Shown here: positions 31,801 to 40,917 of the stretch, one piece after another
Numbering within the stretch: position 1 is the first letter of the stretch
Layout of the letters: the number at the start of each line of letters is the position of its first letter
Assembly: GCF_003970915.1 (NCBI RefSeq)
Contig: NZ_RXOF01000002.1
Span: forward strand, 186,001 to 250,000
Reading direction: 5' to 3'
DNA from: Hymenobacter gummosus
Lineage (GTDB): Bacteria; Bacteroidota; Bacteroidia; Cytophagales; Hymenobacteraceae
DNA: 64,000 nucleotides
Notes under the pieces: model-generated
Seen by the model: only the letters and a program-made list of their open reading frames with translations
The model's database searches: none
What the model was told of the DNA's origin: nothing
Position numbers and translations under genes: made by a program

Positions 31801-33663
31801 GAAGTTCAGCATTCCTTTTCCGACTCCGTCAAGCTCATCATCTGGGACCTGGACGACACGTTCTGGCGCGGCACGCTCTCGGAAGGCGAAATCGAGGCCC
31901 TGGAAGACAACGTGGCCCTGGTGCGCGCCACGGCCGCCCGCGGTATTATTCACACCGTGGTCAGCAAGAACGACCTGGCCCCCGTGGAGGCCAAGCTGAC
32001 CGAGCTGGGCGTGCGCGACCTGTTCGTGTTTCTGCGGGTGAGCTGGCAGCCCAAGGGCCCGGTTATCAAGCAGCTGCTGGAGGACATGCAGCTGCGCGCG
32101 CCCAACGCCCTGTTTCTCGACGACAACCCCATCAACCGGGCCGAGGCCCTGCACTACAACCCCACCTTGCAGGTGGCCGACCCCGTCGAGCTGCCGCGGC
32201 TGGCGCCCGCGCTGCTGCAGCTGGGCAAGCCCGACCCCACCTATGCCCGCCTGGAGCAGTACCGCCTCCTGGAGCGGCAGCAGCAGGCCCGCGCCGACTA
32301 CCAAGGCGACAACCTCGCCTTTTTGCGCGACGCCCAGGTGCGGGTGGAGCTGCGCGAAGGCAAAGACGCCGTGTGGCCCGACTTCAACCGCATCGAGGAG
32401 CTGATTAACCGCTCCAATCAGCTGAACTACACCAAGAAGCGCGTGGTGTATCAGGAGCTGGAAGCCCGGCTGGGGGCCACCGGCCTGCGCTGGGGCACCG
32501 TGCGCGTGCGGGACCGGTTCGGCGACTACGGCCTGGTGGGCGTGTACGCCCTGAACACCGTCACCAACGAGCTGGAGCAGTTCACTTTCAGCTGCCGCAT
32601 CCTGCACCTGGGCGTGGAGCAGTGGACCTACGCCCACCTGGGCTTCCCGAAGCTGGTGGTGCAGGGCGAGGTAGCCACCGCGCTAAATCCGACCGAAACT
32701 CCCGACTGGATTACGCTCGACACCCCGGCCGAAGCGGAAGCAGCCGCCCGCGCCGTGACGGCCCTGCCGCCCGACGCGGCGCAGGGGCGGCGGCTGCGCA
32801 TCCTGCTCAAAGGCGGCTGCGACCTGGGCCAGCTCACGCCCTACCTGCAGACCTACCAGGTCGACGTGACCGAGGACTTCAACTACGTCAACGACAACCA
32901 GGTGCCGGTGCACACCGAGCACACCGAATTGCTGCGCCTGAGCCGGGAGCTGCCGGTGGAAGAGCAGCGCCGCCTCGCGCAGGCCCTGCCTTTCTTAGAC
33001 GAGGAAGCCTTCCGGCCCCGGCTCTGGCTCCCCGGCTACGACGCCGTGGTGTACAGCCCGCTGATGGACTACACCCAGGACCTGTACCGCGAAAACAGCA
33101 GCGGCTACCTCATTCCCTTCGGCGGCTACCAGGACCTGACGCAGCTGGACCCCGTCGAGCAGGCCCAACGCTACGCCCAGCGCAAGTTCCGGGGCATGGA
33201 CGAAGCCTTTCTGCGCCGCTTCCGCGAGGAGTTTTCCTACGCCGGCCCGCTCACGCCCGAGCGGTTCCAGCAGAATCTGCAGTGGCTGCGCGGGCAGCTA
33301 CCGGCCGCGGTGCCGCTCATTCTGCTCACCGGGGCCGAAGTGGAAGTGCCCGAGTCGCCGGAGAAAGGGGCCGTGCAGCGCCACCAGCGGATGAACGCGG
33401 CCCTGCTCGACTTCGCCGCCCGCACCCCGAACGTGCTGGTGGTGGACGTGCGCAGCACGGTGCGCAGCCGCGCCGACGTCACGAACAACCTGCGCCACTA
33501 CCAACGCCCGCTCTACAAACAGCTGGCCGACCAGCTGGCCGCCGAGCTGGCCCGGCAGCAGGGCGCCCAGCTAGGCCGCTCCACCATTGGGCAGCTACGC
33601 GCCGCTCTGCTGGATGCGCTGCCCCGGCCCGTGCGCAAGGTCTGGGACCGGCTGACGCAGTAG
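31795..33663 (+). CDS. HAD-IIIC/FkbH-like protein
   Basis: 622 residues. The N-terminal HAD domain has WDLDDTFWRG with Asp18 and Asp20 as nucleophile and acid/base pair, then VVSKND and LFLDDNPINR, the FkbH subfamily layout. The FkbH C-terminal block (NRSNQLNYTKKRV, RVRDRFGDYGLVGV) spans about 205-270. The remaining third (about 310-600) looks like an SGNH-hydrolase-type region (VVYSPLMDYTQDLYR, PLILLTGAEVEVP). FkbH proteins load acyl groups onto carrier proteins, or occur in surface-glycan loci where they may install acyl groups. ATG 31795 is the first sensible start and lies in a repeat arm. Confidence 0.85.
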   Translation: MTEVQHSFSDSVKLIIWDLDDTFWRGTLSEGEIEALEDNVALVRATAARGIIHTVVSKNDLAPVEAKLTELGVRDLFVFLRVSWQPKGPVIKQLLEDMQLRAPNALFLDDNPINRAEALHYNPTLQVADPVELPRLAPALLQLGKPDPTYARLEQYRLLERQQQARADYQGDNLAFLRDAQVRVELREGKDAVWPDFNRIEELINRSNQLNYTKKRVVYQELEARLGATGLRWGTVRVRDRFGDYGLVGVYALNTVTNELEQFTFSCRILHLGVEQWTYAHLGFPKLVVQGEVATALNPTETPDWITLDTPAEAEAAARAVTALPPDAAQGRRLRILLKGGCDLGQLTPYLQTYQVDVTEDFNYVNDNQVPVHTEHTELLRLSRELPVEEQRRLAQALPFLDEEAFRPRLWLPGYDAVVYSPLMDYTQDLYRENSSGYLIPFGGYQDLTQLDPVEQAQRYAQRKFRGMDEAFLRRFREEFSYAGPLTPERFQQNLQWLRGQLPAAVPLILLTGAEVEVPESPEKGAVQRHQRMNAALLDFAARTPNVLVVDVRSTVRSRADVTNNLRHYQRPLYKQLADQLAAELARQQGAQLGRSTIGQLRAALLDALPRPVRKVWDRLTQ

Positions 33664-33664
33664 C

Positions 33665-33680
33665 GCGGGCTTTAGCCCGC
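33665..33680. repeat. Short hairpin after FkbH gene
   Basis: GCGGGC/GCCCGC with a 4-nt loop directly after the stop. No T tract, so a weak terminator at best. Confidence 0.35.
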
Positions 33681-33685
33681 GTCCG

Positions 33686-34159
33686 TCAGTGCCGCTTGGG
33701 TATTTTAGGTCCGTGGCGGTAGTTGTTGATGTTGGTGGGGCGGCTGAATTCGAAGAGCAGCACATCTTGCGTGTGCTGATCCTCATCCGATAGCTCTTCT
33801 CGGTTCTGCGTCGCCAAGGCGCGTGGAATGCCCAGGTACTGACTGGTCGGGCTGCCAATCAAATGATGGGTCTGGCCGCGCGAGTGGAGCACGAAAACGG
33901 TCGTGCCCATATCCACCGACTTCAGCTGCCGGCCTCCGCCTGGTTCGTAGCGCATGGCGCCGAACCTGCTTTTGAAGTCTTGCAGCTCCGCGGCGCTCAG
34001 CCAATGCTGCCCCGAATAGTTGTAGGCTTCGACTGATTCGATTTCCTGCACCCGCACGAATTCCTGCAGCGTATGCGCCTGTTGCTTTTTGGATTGGCAG
34101 GCAGCAGCCACGACCAGCGCCGAGAGCAGGCATCTGCTAATAGAGCGTGTAAGGCACAT
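33686..34159 (-). CDS. Predicted lipoprotein, unknown
   Basis: 157 residues from the ATG at 34159, which gives a clean signal ending LLSALVVAAAC with Cys21 lipidated; a Met seven codons earlier (34180) is also possible. The mature chain is polar with YNYSGQHWLSAAELQDF and TVFVLHSRGQTHHLIGSP and shows no catalytic motif. I do not recognise the family. It starts 36 nt after the GT4 gene stop on the same strand and may be co-transcribed. Confidence 0.65.
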   Translation of the reverse strand: MCLTRSISRCLLSALVVAAACQSKKQQAHTLQEFVRVQEIESVEAYNYSGQHWLSAAELQDFKSRFGAMRYEPGGGRQLKSVDMGTTVFVLHSRGQTHHLIGSPTSQYLGIPRALATQNREELSDEDQHTQDVLLFEFSRPTNINNYRHGPKIPKRH

Positions 34160-34195
34160 TGGTGGCGAGGGATTAGGCATAAGGGATAGGACTGA

Positions 34196-35500
34196 CTACC
34201 GTCGAATCAGCCCCACCAATTGCTCCGTCAGGCCGCGGCGGGAGTAGCGGCTGCGGCCGGTGGCGGGAACCGGCACCGTGGGGTTCTGCTGCCAGGCGGC
34301 CACCAGCTCGTCCAGGTAGCGGCGCATGGCGGCGCGGTCTTCGTATTCGAAGCTGCGGCCAGCCTGGCAGCCTTCCAGCACCTGGGCCGCGTCGGAGCCC
34401 TCGGGGCCGATGCAGATGACGGGGCGCCCGGCGGCCAGGTATTCGAACACCTTGCCCGGCAGGATGCCCCGGTTGTGGGCCACGTCGGGGATGCCCAGCA
34501 GCAGGGCAGTGCAGCGCTGCATGTAGCCCACGGCCTCGTCGTGGGGTACGAACTCCACCAGCTCGGTGCGCCCGGTCAGGCCCGCCGCGGCCAGCTGCTG
34601 CTCGATTTCCTTGGCCACCCGTCCCACGAAGCGCAGCCGCAGCGGCACCGCGGGGTGCCGGGCCGCGCAGGCCGCCACTTCCGCAAAGAACGGCCCCACG
34701 TGGTACTGCCCGGTGATGGTGCCCACGTAGGTCAGGAGCAGCGCATCCGTCGGTGGGACTTCAACCTGCTGAAAGTCTGATTCATCGTAGCCGTTGGGCA
34801 GCACCGCAAACTTACTGGCCGGCAGCTCGGGCACCTTACCCTGCAGCAGGCGGCCGGTGTCGGCGCTGGTGGTGATGACCACGTCGGCGGCCTCGAGCAC
34901 CTGCCGCTCGTAGCGCTGATCCAGCCAGCGGGCCACGGCGGTGCGCATCAGCGTCTGGGTGTAGTAGATGTCGGTCCACGGGTCGCGCAAATCGGCCAGC
35001 CAGCGCCAGCCGTAGCGCCGCTTCAGCTCCAGGCCGATGAGCTGGGTGGAGTGGGGCGGGGAGGAAGTCAGCACCGCGTCGAACTGCTCGCCGGCGGCCA
35101 CCAGCGCGGCTACCTGTTTCAAGACAAAGCGGTTCCAGCCCCGGCGCGGGTCGGGCAAAAACACGTTGCCGCGCACGAAACGGGCCACCCGCTGCGCCAC
35201 CGACACCCGCCCTTCGTTGGCAAAGCCGCCGTGTGGAATGGGCCGGTTGGTGAGTTTCTGGTAGGCCCCGAACGGCTCCACGGTGCTCGTGCGCAGCACC
35301 CGCACGCCGGGCGGCACGTCGGCTTCCAGCGAGTAGTCCAGCACCGGGTAGGCCGCCTGGGCCGCATCGACGGTCACGACGGTGGGCTCGACGCCCAGGG
35401 CGGGCAGGTGCTTCACCCACTTCAGGCAGCGCTGCACGCCGGCCCCACCCGAGGGCGGCCAGTAGTAGGTAATGACCAGCAAACGAAGCGGCTTGGGCAC
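34196..35500 (-). CDS. Glycosyltransferase family 4
   Basis: 434 residues, GT-B fold. The N-terminal domain starts LLVITYYWPPSGGAGVQR, the Gly-rich acceptor-side loop common in Bacteroidota GT4 enzymes. The C-terminal domain has NGYDESDF, TYVGTITGQYHVGPF and the donor motif GILPGKVFEYLAAGRPVICIG with the conserved Glu. It uses a nucleotide sugar, product unknown. It lies just outside the pse block, on the same strand as the pse genes, and may contribute to the same glycan. Confidence 0.9.
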   Translation of the reverse strand: MPKPLRLLVITYYWPPSGGAGVQRCLKWVKHLPALGVEPTVVTVDAAQAAYPVLDYSLEADVPPGVRVLRTSTVEPFGAYQKLTNRPIPHGGFANEGRVSVAQRVARFVRGNVFLPDPRRGWNRFVLKQVAALVAAGEQFDAVLTSSPPHSTQLIGLELKRRYGWRWLADLRDPWTDIYYTQTLMRTAVARWLDQRYERQVLEAADVVITTSADTGRLLQGKVPELPASKFAVLPNGYDESDFQQVEVPPTDALLLTYVGTITGQYHVGPFFAEVAACAARHPAVPLRLRFVGRVAKEIEQQLAAAGLTGRTELVEFVPHDEAVGYMQRCTALLLGIPDVAHNRGILPGKVFEYLAAGRPVICIGPEGSDAAQVLEGCQAGRSFEYEDRAAMRRYLDELVAAWQQNPTVPVPATGRSRYSRRGLTEQLVGLIRR

Positions 35501-35570
35501 GGCGGGGCGGTTTTGGGGGGTATCGGACAGCGAAAGTAAAGCGCAGAGCCGGCTTTCGGGGTTTTGTGGC

Positions 35571-35578
35571 TATTTTTG
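35571..35578 (+). promoter_or_regulatory. TATTTTTG box before the coiled-coil gene
   Basis: Exact TAnnTTTG match 34 nt upstream of the ATG at 35613. No good -33 TTG at standard spacing. Confidence 0.35.
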
Positions 35579-35612
35579 AAGCTAAATCCGGCCCGGCCGC
35601 GTTTTCAGCGTT

Positions 35613-35996
35613 ATGGCAAACGACAATTCCGACATCCTGGCCCTGCTGGGCGACCTTCTGCGGGCCACCGACCGGCAGACGGAGGCCAATACCAAAGCCA
35701 TTGATGAGCTGCGCCAGGAAATGCGCCAAGCCACCGTCGAGATGCGCCAGGCCAACGCCGAAATGCGCCAGGAGTTTACGGCCGTATTCGACCGCTTCGC
35801 CACGGCCGTCGCCGACGGCTTCATCCGCGTCGAAGGGAAAATCGACGGCGTCAGGCAGGAAGTAAGCGACCTGCGCCAGGACGTGCAACGCATCGACCAG
35901 CGCCTGGAACGGGTGGAGAAGGCTCTGCCCGGCTATGAGGACATCGTGCGGCGCCTCATCATCCTCGAAAACATCGTGCTGCCGAAAGCTTCCTAA
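35613..35996 (+). CDS. Small coiled-coil protein, unknown
   Basis: 127 residues, acidic and almost entirely helical. Heptad-like repeats are visible, for example RQEMRQATVEMRQANAEMRQ with three copies of an EMRQ unit, and VRQEVSDLRQDVQRIDQRLE. There is no signal peptide or membrane segment. It resembles the generic cytoplasmic coiled-coil proteins common in cyanobacteria and Bacteroidota. It precedes ffh by 45 nt, but a functional link is not implied. Confidence 0.65.
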   Translation: MANDNSDILALLGDLLRATDRQTEANTKAIDELRQEMRQATVEMRQANAEMRQEFTAVFDRFATAVADGFIRVEGKIDGVRQEVSDLRQDVQRIDQRLERVEKALPGYEDIVRRLIILENIVLPKAS

Positions 35997-36041
35997 GCCG
36001 GGCGCAGCCTCACCATTTAGTCATTCAGCACCCGCAACAGG

Positions 36042-37382
36042 ATGTTTGATAATTTATCTACCAAGCTCGACCGCGCCTTTAAAACCCTCAAAGGCCAGGG
36101 CAGCATCACCGAAATCAACGTTGCCTCGACGGTAAAGGAAATCCGCCGGGCCCTGGTTGACGCCGACGTGAACTACAAGGTGGCCAAGGAAGTCACCGAC
36201 AAGATCAAGGACGAGGCCATGGGCCGCGAAGTCCTGACAGCCGTGTCGCCGGGCCAGCTCATGGTCAAAATCGTCTACGACGAGCTGACCGAGCTGATGG
36301 GCGGCGAAAAGAAGGACATCGTCATCAAGGGCGACCCGGCCGTGGTGCTGCTCTCGGGCCTGCAGGGCTCGGGCAAGACGACCTTCGCCGGCAAGCTGGC
36401 CGCCTTCATCAAGAAGCAGAACCGCAACGTGCTGCTGGTGGCCTGCGACGTGTACCGCCCGGCCGCTATCGACCAGCTCAAGGTGCTGGGCGAGCAGATC
36501 GGGGTGGAAGTGTACGCCGAAGTCGAGAACAAGAACCCCGTTCAGATTTCGCAGAACGCCATTGAGTACGCCCGCAAAAACAACAAGAAGGTCGTCATCA
36601 TCGACACCGCCGGCCGCCTCGCCGTCGACGAGCAGATGATGCGCGAAATCGAGCAGGTGAAGCGGGCCATCAACCCGTCGGAAACCCTGTTCGTGGTGGA
36701 CTCCATGACCGGCCAGGACGCGGTGAACACCGCCAAGGCTTTCAATGAGCGTATCAACTTCGACGGCGTGGTGCTCACCAAGCTCGACGGCGACTCCCGC
36801 GGCGGCGCGGCCCTCTCGATCCGGGCCGTGGTCGAGAAGCCCATCAAGTTCATCTCGACGGGCGAGAAGATGGAGGCGCTGGATTTGTTCTACCCCGACC
36901 GCATGGCCCAGCGCATCCTGGGCATGGGCGACGTTATCAGCCTGGTAGAGCGCGCCCAGCAGCAGTTCGACGAGGACGAGGCCAAGCGCATCAACGCCAA
37001 AATCCGCAAGAACCAGTTCAACTTCGACGACTTCCTCTCCCAGCTGGAGCAGATCAAGAAGATGGGCAACCTGAAGGACCTCGTGGGCATGATTCCGGGC
37101 ATGGGCAAGGCCATGAAGGACGTGGAAATCGACGACGACGCCTTCAAGCCGATTGAGGCCATCATCCGCTCGATGACCCCGCAGGAGCGCCAGAACCCCG
37201 ACATTCTCAACGGCAGCCGCCGCAAGCGCATTGCCGCCGGCTCGGGTCAGGGCATTCAGCAGGTCAACAACCTGATGAAGCAGTTCGACGAGATGCGCAA
37301 GATGATGCGCACCATGAACAAGATGAGCCAGACCAAGGGCGGCATGGCCCAGATGGCCAAGATGATGGGCATGCGCAGGTAA
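36042..37382 (+). CDS. ffh: Signal recognition particle GTPase Ffh
   Basis: Binds signal sequences and 4.5S RNA and docks with FtsY to target membrane proteins. 446 residues, full length. N domain 1-90, G domain with GLQGSGKTT (106-114), DTAGR (187-191) and TKLDGD. The M domain, with SIRAVVEKPIKFI and GMIPGMGKAM leading into it, ends in a Met-rich tail (MMRTMNKMSQTKGGMAQM). It ends with a strong terminator. Confidence 0.97.
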   Translation: MFDNLSTKLDRAFKTLKGQGSITEINVASTVKEIRRALVDADVNYKVAKEVTDKIKDEAMGREVLTAVSPGQLMVKIVYDELTELMGGEKKDIVIKGDPAVVLLSGLQGSGKTTFAGKLAAFIKKQNRNVLLVACDVYRPAAIDQLKVLGEQIGVEVYAEVENKNPVQISQNAIEYARKNNKKVVIIDTAGRLAVDEQMMREIEQVKRAINPSETLFVVDSMTGQDAVNTAKAFNERINFDGVVLTKLDGDSRGGAALSIRAVVEKPIKFISTGEKMEALDLFYPDRMAQRILGMGDVISLVERAQQQFDEDEAKRINAKIRKNQFNFDDFLSQLEQIKKMGNLKDLVGMIPGMGKAMKDVEIDDDAFKPIEAIIRSMTPQERQNPDILNGSRRKRIAAGSGQGIQQVNNLMKQFDEMRKMMRTMNKMSQTKGGMAQMAKMMGMRR

Positions 37383-37432
37383 ATCCCGGATTTAGACGGA
37401 TTCGTCGGATTCCACGGCTTTTGTGGACGATT

Positions 37433-37481
37433 ATAAGCAACAAGACCCGGCCGCTGACAGCGGCCGGGTCTTGTTGCTTAT
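37433..37481. terminator. Perfect 23-bp hairpin after ffh
   Basis: 37433-37455 and 37459-37481 are perfect reverse complements with a 3-nt loop. It lies between the convergent ends of ffh and the lipoprotein gene and probably serves both. Confidence 0.85.
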
Positions 37482-37492
37482 GCCAGAGTTGG

Positions 37493-38062
37493 TTAACGGC
37501 AGGGGAGGAGTTGAATAGTGTCGGGTGGGCCGGCGGGCTGCGGTACCACGAGGCGCAGGGGTTGGCCGCGCGGCGTTAGCAGCCGCATATCTTCGCCTGG
37601 TACCAATTCGTCAGCGGTTGAAGCGTGAAACCGGTTGATTTCCTCAGTGAAGGCCAGTTGGCTGGCTTGGCCCCTGGCATTTAGCAGGATTGCGGCTTCG
37701 TCGTCCCAGTGCCAGCCCACATCGTACCAGTGCATACGCAACAGCACCAGTTGACTGCCGCAGCCTACGTGTGTTACGCTTAGCACCTCCGGGGCCTGCC
37801 AGCTTTTGCCGGTATACGGCCCCACCAGCAGAGTATCGGGGCAAGGCTGGCCCGCGCAAACCGCATACACCCGGTGGGTGGATTCGGCGAAAAAAAGCTG
37901 CTGGATGCGGGTCGTGTCACCTTTGTACAGCTGTATGACCTCCCCTCGCAGTTCTACGCCGGCAAGTTGTCGGGGGCAGGACTGGTCAGGCGAGACGCAG
38001 GCGCCCAGCGCCAGGAGCCCTGCCCAAGCCAGGGCTGACGCGGAGCCGTGGGGCATACCCAT
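37493..38062 (-). CDS. Predicted lipoprotein, unknown
   Basis: 189 residues. The signal SASALAWAGLLALGAC places the lipidated Cys at 22; MPHGSAS two codons later could be the start instead. The mature part has several Cys (CPRQL, CAGQPCPD, VGCGSQ, LLPCR) that could form disulfides in the periplasm, and a Trp-rich MHWYDVGWHWDDE. No family recognised. Transcribed toward ffh and 12 nt downstream of the deaminase stop, so possibly co-transcribed with it. Confidence 0.65.
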   Translation of the reverse strand: MGMPHGSASALAWAGLLALGACVSPDQSCPRQLAGVELRGEVIQLYKGDTTRIQQLFFAESTHRVYAVCAGQPCPDTLLVGPYTGKSWQAPEVLSVTHVGCGSQLVLLRMHWYDVGWHWDDEAAILLNARGQASQLAFTEEINRFHASTADELVPGEDMRLLTPRGQPLRLVVPQPAGPPDTIQLLPCR

Positions 38063-38074
38063 CTAAACCCGGGA

Positions 38075-38551
38075 TTAATACTCTGTTTTGCCTTCCTGGC
38101 TTTGCCAGGCGCGGAAACCGGCAATAGCCTCCTCGGCTAGCAACTGCGTCATGGGAATGCCGCGGTCGGGGAGGGGCTTCTCGATTTCATCGTAGATGAA
38201 CTGGTCGTCGAAGCCAATGGCGGCTGCGTCCTGCTTGGTGTTGCCGTAGAACACGCGGCGCGGACGGGCCCAGTAGATGGCGCCCAGGCACATGGGGCAA
38301 GGCTCACACGAGGTATACAGGTCGCAGTCGGTCAGCTGGAAAGTGCCCAGCTCGGCGCAGGCCTTGCGGATGGCGTCGACCTCGGCGTGGCAGGTGGGGT
38401 CGTTGGTGCTGGTGACCTGGTTGAAGCCGCGGGCGATAATGCGGCCGTCTTTGACGATGACGGCGCCGAAGGGGCCGCCGTGGCCGGCCTGCATTTTCTC
38501 AACCGAGAGGCGGATGGCCTCGCGCATGAAGTCGGGGTTGGGGGATTCCAT
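38075..38551 (-). CDS. guaD: Guanine deaminase, cytidine-deaminase-like fold
   Basis: Converts guanine to xanthine in purine salvage. 158 residues from the ATG at 38551, close to the Bacillus GuaD size; the longer frame (to 38602) lacks conserved features. Zinc and catalytic residues are in CHAEVDAIR (His55, Glu57) and SCEPCPMC (Cys85, Cys88). FYGNTKQDAAAIGFDDQFIYDE near the C-terminus is characteristic of GuaD rather than TadA. Cytosolic. Confidence 0.85.
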   Translation of the reverse strand: MESPNPDFMREAIRLSVEKMQAGHGGPFGAVIVKDGRIIARGFNQVTSTNDPTCHAEVDAIRKACAELGTFQLTDCDLYTSCEPCPMCLGAIYWARPRRVFYGNTKQDAAAIGFDDQFIYDEIEKPLPDRGIPMTQLLAEEAIAGFRAWQSQEGKTEY

Positions 38552-38646
38552 AGGCAAGTGGGGAAATGAACCGGCAAAAATACGCACCCGGCGGGCAACC
38601 ATTACCGCCGGGCCTACGAGTTCGAAGCTAGCACTTTACGGCCTTC

Positions 38647-38681
38647 GGCCGGCGGCGGGCCAGACTGGCCCGCCGCCGGCC
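38647..38681. repeat. 16-bp GC hairpin in the CHRD gene leader
   Basis: 38647-38662 pairs with 38666-38681 (GGCCGGCGGCGGGCCA, 3-nt loop). It lies 55 nt before the CHRD gene start. Lacks a T tract; role unknown. Confidence 0.55.
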
Positions 38682-38736
38682 GGGGCTGACCCACAACCAA
38701 CCCCCGATCCTTTTCCTCCAAACCAACCTCGTCCTT

Positions 38737-40605
38737 ATGAATGCACCTCGTACGCTTTTGCACCTGATTGGCCTGCTGCTCATGGCCCTGGCCGGGCGCG
38801 CCGACCACCTGCGGCCCCACCTGCTGCTGGGCGCCCAGCTCACTGGCGCCCAGGAAGTGCCGGCCGTGACGACCACCGCCCGCGGCGCGGCCAGCTTCAC
38901 CCTCAACGCCACCCGCGACACGTTGTTTATTACCGCCGCCTTCAACGGCCTGAGCGGCCCCGTCACCGCCGCCCACGTGCACGACGGCGCCCGCGGCGTC
39001 AGCGGCCCGGTCGTCACCAACCTGATTCAGTTCCTGCAGGGCAACCGCATGCAGGGCTTCCTCACCGGCGCCGACATCGACCGGGCCAAGCTCAGCAAGT
39101 ACCTGCGCGGGGAGTACTACATCAACGTGCACACGGCCGCCAACCCGGCGGGCGAAATCCGCGGGCAGATTGAGGTGGAAACGGATGTGGAATACGCCGC
39201 CACGCTCAACGGGGCGCAGGAAACGCCGCCCGTCACCACCACGGCCAGCGGGCTGGGCACCTTCAACCTCAGCCAGGACCAGAGCAAGCTGAAGTTCCGG
39301 GTGGTGTTTTCGGGGCTGAGCGGGGCCGTGACGGCTTCGCACTTCCACGTCGGGGCCATCGGCGTGGCCGGGCCGGTGACTGTCAACCTGGCACCCTTCC
39401 TCAGCGGCAACGTCATCGAGGGCGAAATCACCCCCGACGCTGCCTTTCTGACGGCGCTGACCGCCGGGCAGATTTACGTCAACATTCACACGGCCGCCAA
39501 CCCCGCGGGCGAAATCCGCGGGCAGGTGCTGGCTACCGTCCGCTCCCTGGCCCACGACGCCCGCCTCGACGGCAGCCAGATGGTGCCGGCCGTAACCACC
39601 AGCGCCAAAGCCGTGGCCGTGCTGCGCCTCAATACCACGCTCGACACCCTGCGCCTGGCCTTGTCGCACACCGGGCTGAGCGGGGCCCCGACCAACATTC
39701 AGCTGTTCGCCAGCGACGCCGGGGTGGCCAACTCCGCCGCCGTGCAGCTGACCACCGTCGCCATTCCTGCCGGTACACCCAATACCTTCGGCCTGACGCT
39801 GACGGGGCTGACGACGGCGGGCATCAATCTGTTTCTGAGCGGCACCGTCAACGTGGTGCTGACGACGGCGGCCAACCCCAGCGGCGAATTGCGCGGGCAG
39901 ATTTACCGGCTGGCGCGGGAGGGCTACACCTTCTCGCTGAACGGGCAGCAGGAAGCGCCTAACCCGGTGCTGACCACCCAGGGCTACGGCGCCGGCTTCG
40001 TGTCCATCGACCGGGACCAGACCAACGCCCACTTCGCCCTGGTATGGGGTGGGCTGAGCGGCGCGGCCACCAACGCCCACTTCCACACCGGGCTGCTGCG
40101 GCAGGCCGGGCCGGTGGTGTTCAACCTGCCGCCCTTCTTCAACAATACCACCAACCCCTTCGAGGCCAACGGTTTCTGGACTGCCGGCGCCGCCCAGCCC
40201 TTCAACCTGCGCCGCTCCCAGCAGTTCCGCCGCGACAGTATGTACGTGAACCTGCACACGGCCGCCAACCCCGGCGGGGAAATTCGCGGGCAGGTATTCC
40301 GCGGGGCCCGCAACCTGAGCCGCATCCTGGCTGCCCGCGCCGCCGCGGTGCGGCCCGAGTCGTTCGTGGCCTATCCTAATCCGGCGCGCAACGAGCTGAC
40401 CATCAATTTTGAAAGCAAAATTGCTGCTGCGGGCACTATTCAAGTGGCCGATGCGTTGGGCCGGCAAGTTCTTTTGCAGACGGTGCGCATGCAACCCGGG
40501 GGCAATTTTGCGTCTCTTGAGGTTAGCAGTCTGAAGGCCGGAATATATTTTGTTACCCTAAATGTTTCTGGCACGAAGATTGTCACTAAATTTGCGAAAG
40601 AATAG
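38737..40605 (+). CDS. CHRD-domain T9SS surface protein
   Basis: 622 residues. The signal peptide covers about 1-22. Four CHRD domains follow in tandem, each with the pattern L-x-G-x-Q-E-x-P-x-x-T ... AHxH ... NLHTAANPxGEIRGQ: starts near residues 32, 155, 278 and 397 (GAQEVPAVTT, GAQETPPVTT, GSQMVPAVTT, GQQEAPNPVL). The third lacks the usual His-rich middle. The last 75 residues (FVAYPNPARNELTINF ... GIYFVTLNVSG ... KFAKE) are a type A sorting domain. From about 40405 to the stop the codons turn AT-rich, unlike the rest of the gene. Confidence 0.92.
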   Translation: MNAPRTLLHLIGLLLMALAGRADHLRPHLLLGAQLTGAQEVPAVTTTARGAASFTLNATRDTLFITAAFNGLSGPVTAAHVHDGARGVSGPVVTNLIQFLQGNRMQGFLTGADIDRAKLSKYLRGEYYINVHTAANPAGEIRGQIEVETDVEYAATLNGAQETPPVTTTASGLGTFNLSQDQSKLKFRVVFSGLSGAVTASHFHVGAIGVAGPVTVNLAPFLSGNVIEGEITPDAAFLTALTAGQIYVNIHTAANPAGEIRGQVLATVRSLAHDARLDGSQMVPAVTTSAKAVAVLRLNTTLDTLRLALSHTGLSGAPTNIQLFASDAGVANSAAVQLTTVAIPAGTPNTFGLTLTGLTTAGINLFLSGTVNVVLTTAANPSGELRGQIYRLAREGYTFSLNGQQEAPNPVLTTQGYGAGFVSIDRDQTNAHFALVWGGLSGAATNAHFHTGLLRQAGPVVFNLPPFFNNTTNPFEANGFWTAGAAQPFNLRRSQQFRRDSMYVNLHTAANPGGEIRGQVFRGARNLSRILAARAAAVRPESFVAYPNPARNELTINFESKIAAAGTIQVADALGRQVLLQTVRMQPGGNFASLEVSSLKAGIYFVTLNVSGTKIVTKFAKE

Positions 40606-40617
40606 TTTTTAGGTGTT

Positions 40618-40659
40618 TTGGTTGTGGAAAAGAGGGCGGCTTGTAGCTGCCCTTTTTTT
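40618..40659 (+). repeat. Left direct repeat, terminator of the CHRD gene
   Basis: Identical for 24 nt to 51133-51156 and matching over about 41 nt with two mismatches. It contains AGGGCGGC/GCTGCCCT (8 bp, one G-U) followed by seven T, so it acts as an intrinsic terminator for the CHRD gene. With the right copy it brackets 10.5 kb. Confidence 0.8.
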
Positions 40660-40917
40660 ATTGTTGATAACCAATGACTTGTGTTGTTTTTCTACTTGCT
40701 CGCTACACCATTGTACCGACAAGGAGGCGTTTTTGTCGGCACAGTTGCGAGTCGACTTCGGTACAGTCAACAAAGGGAAGATACGGATCATGTTGCGTCG
40801 ATATGCCCTGGACTACAGCAACCGGGAGCATGTATAGCATTTAATTGGCTGCATACGTGTCGATGCCCATGAACTAGGGCACCTCAGCGCTGTAAATACT
40901 TATAGTGGCCTCAAAGA

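Noticed and set aside
40873-40910. GGGCACCTCAG near the recombinase remnant, recalling a Tn3-type terminal repeat
   Set aside because: Only about 11 bases fit from memory, no partner repeat or transposase was found, and the recombinase looks like a DNA-invertase type.
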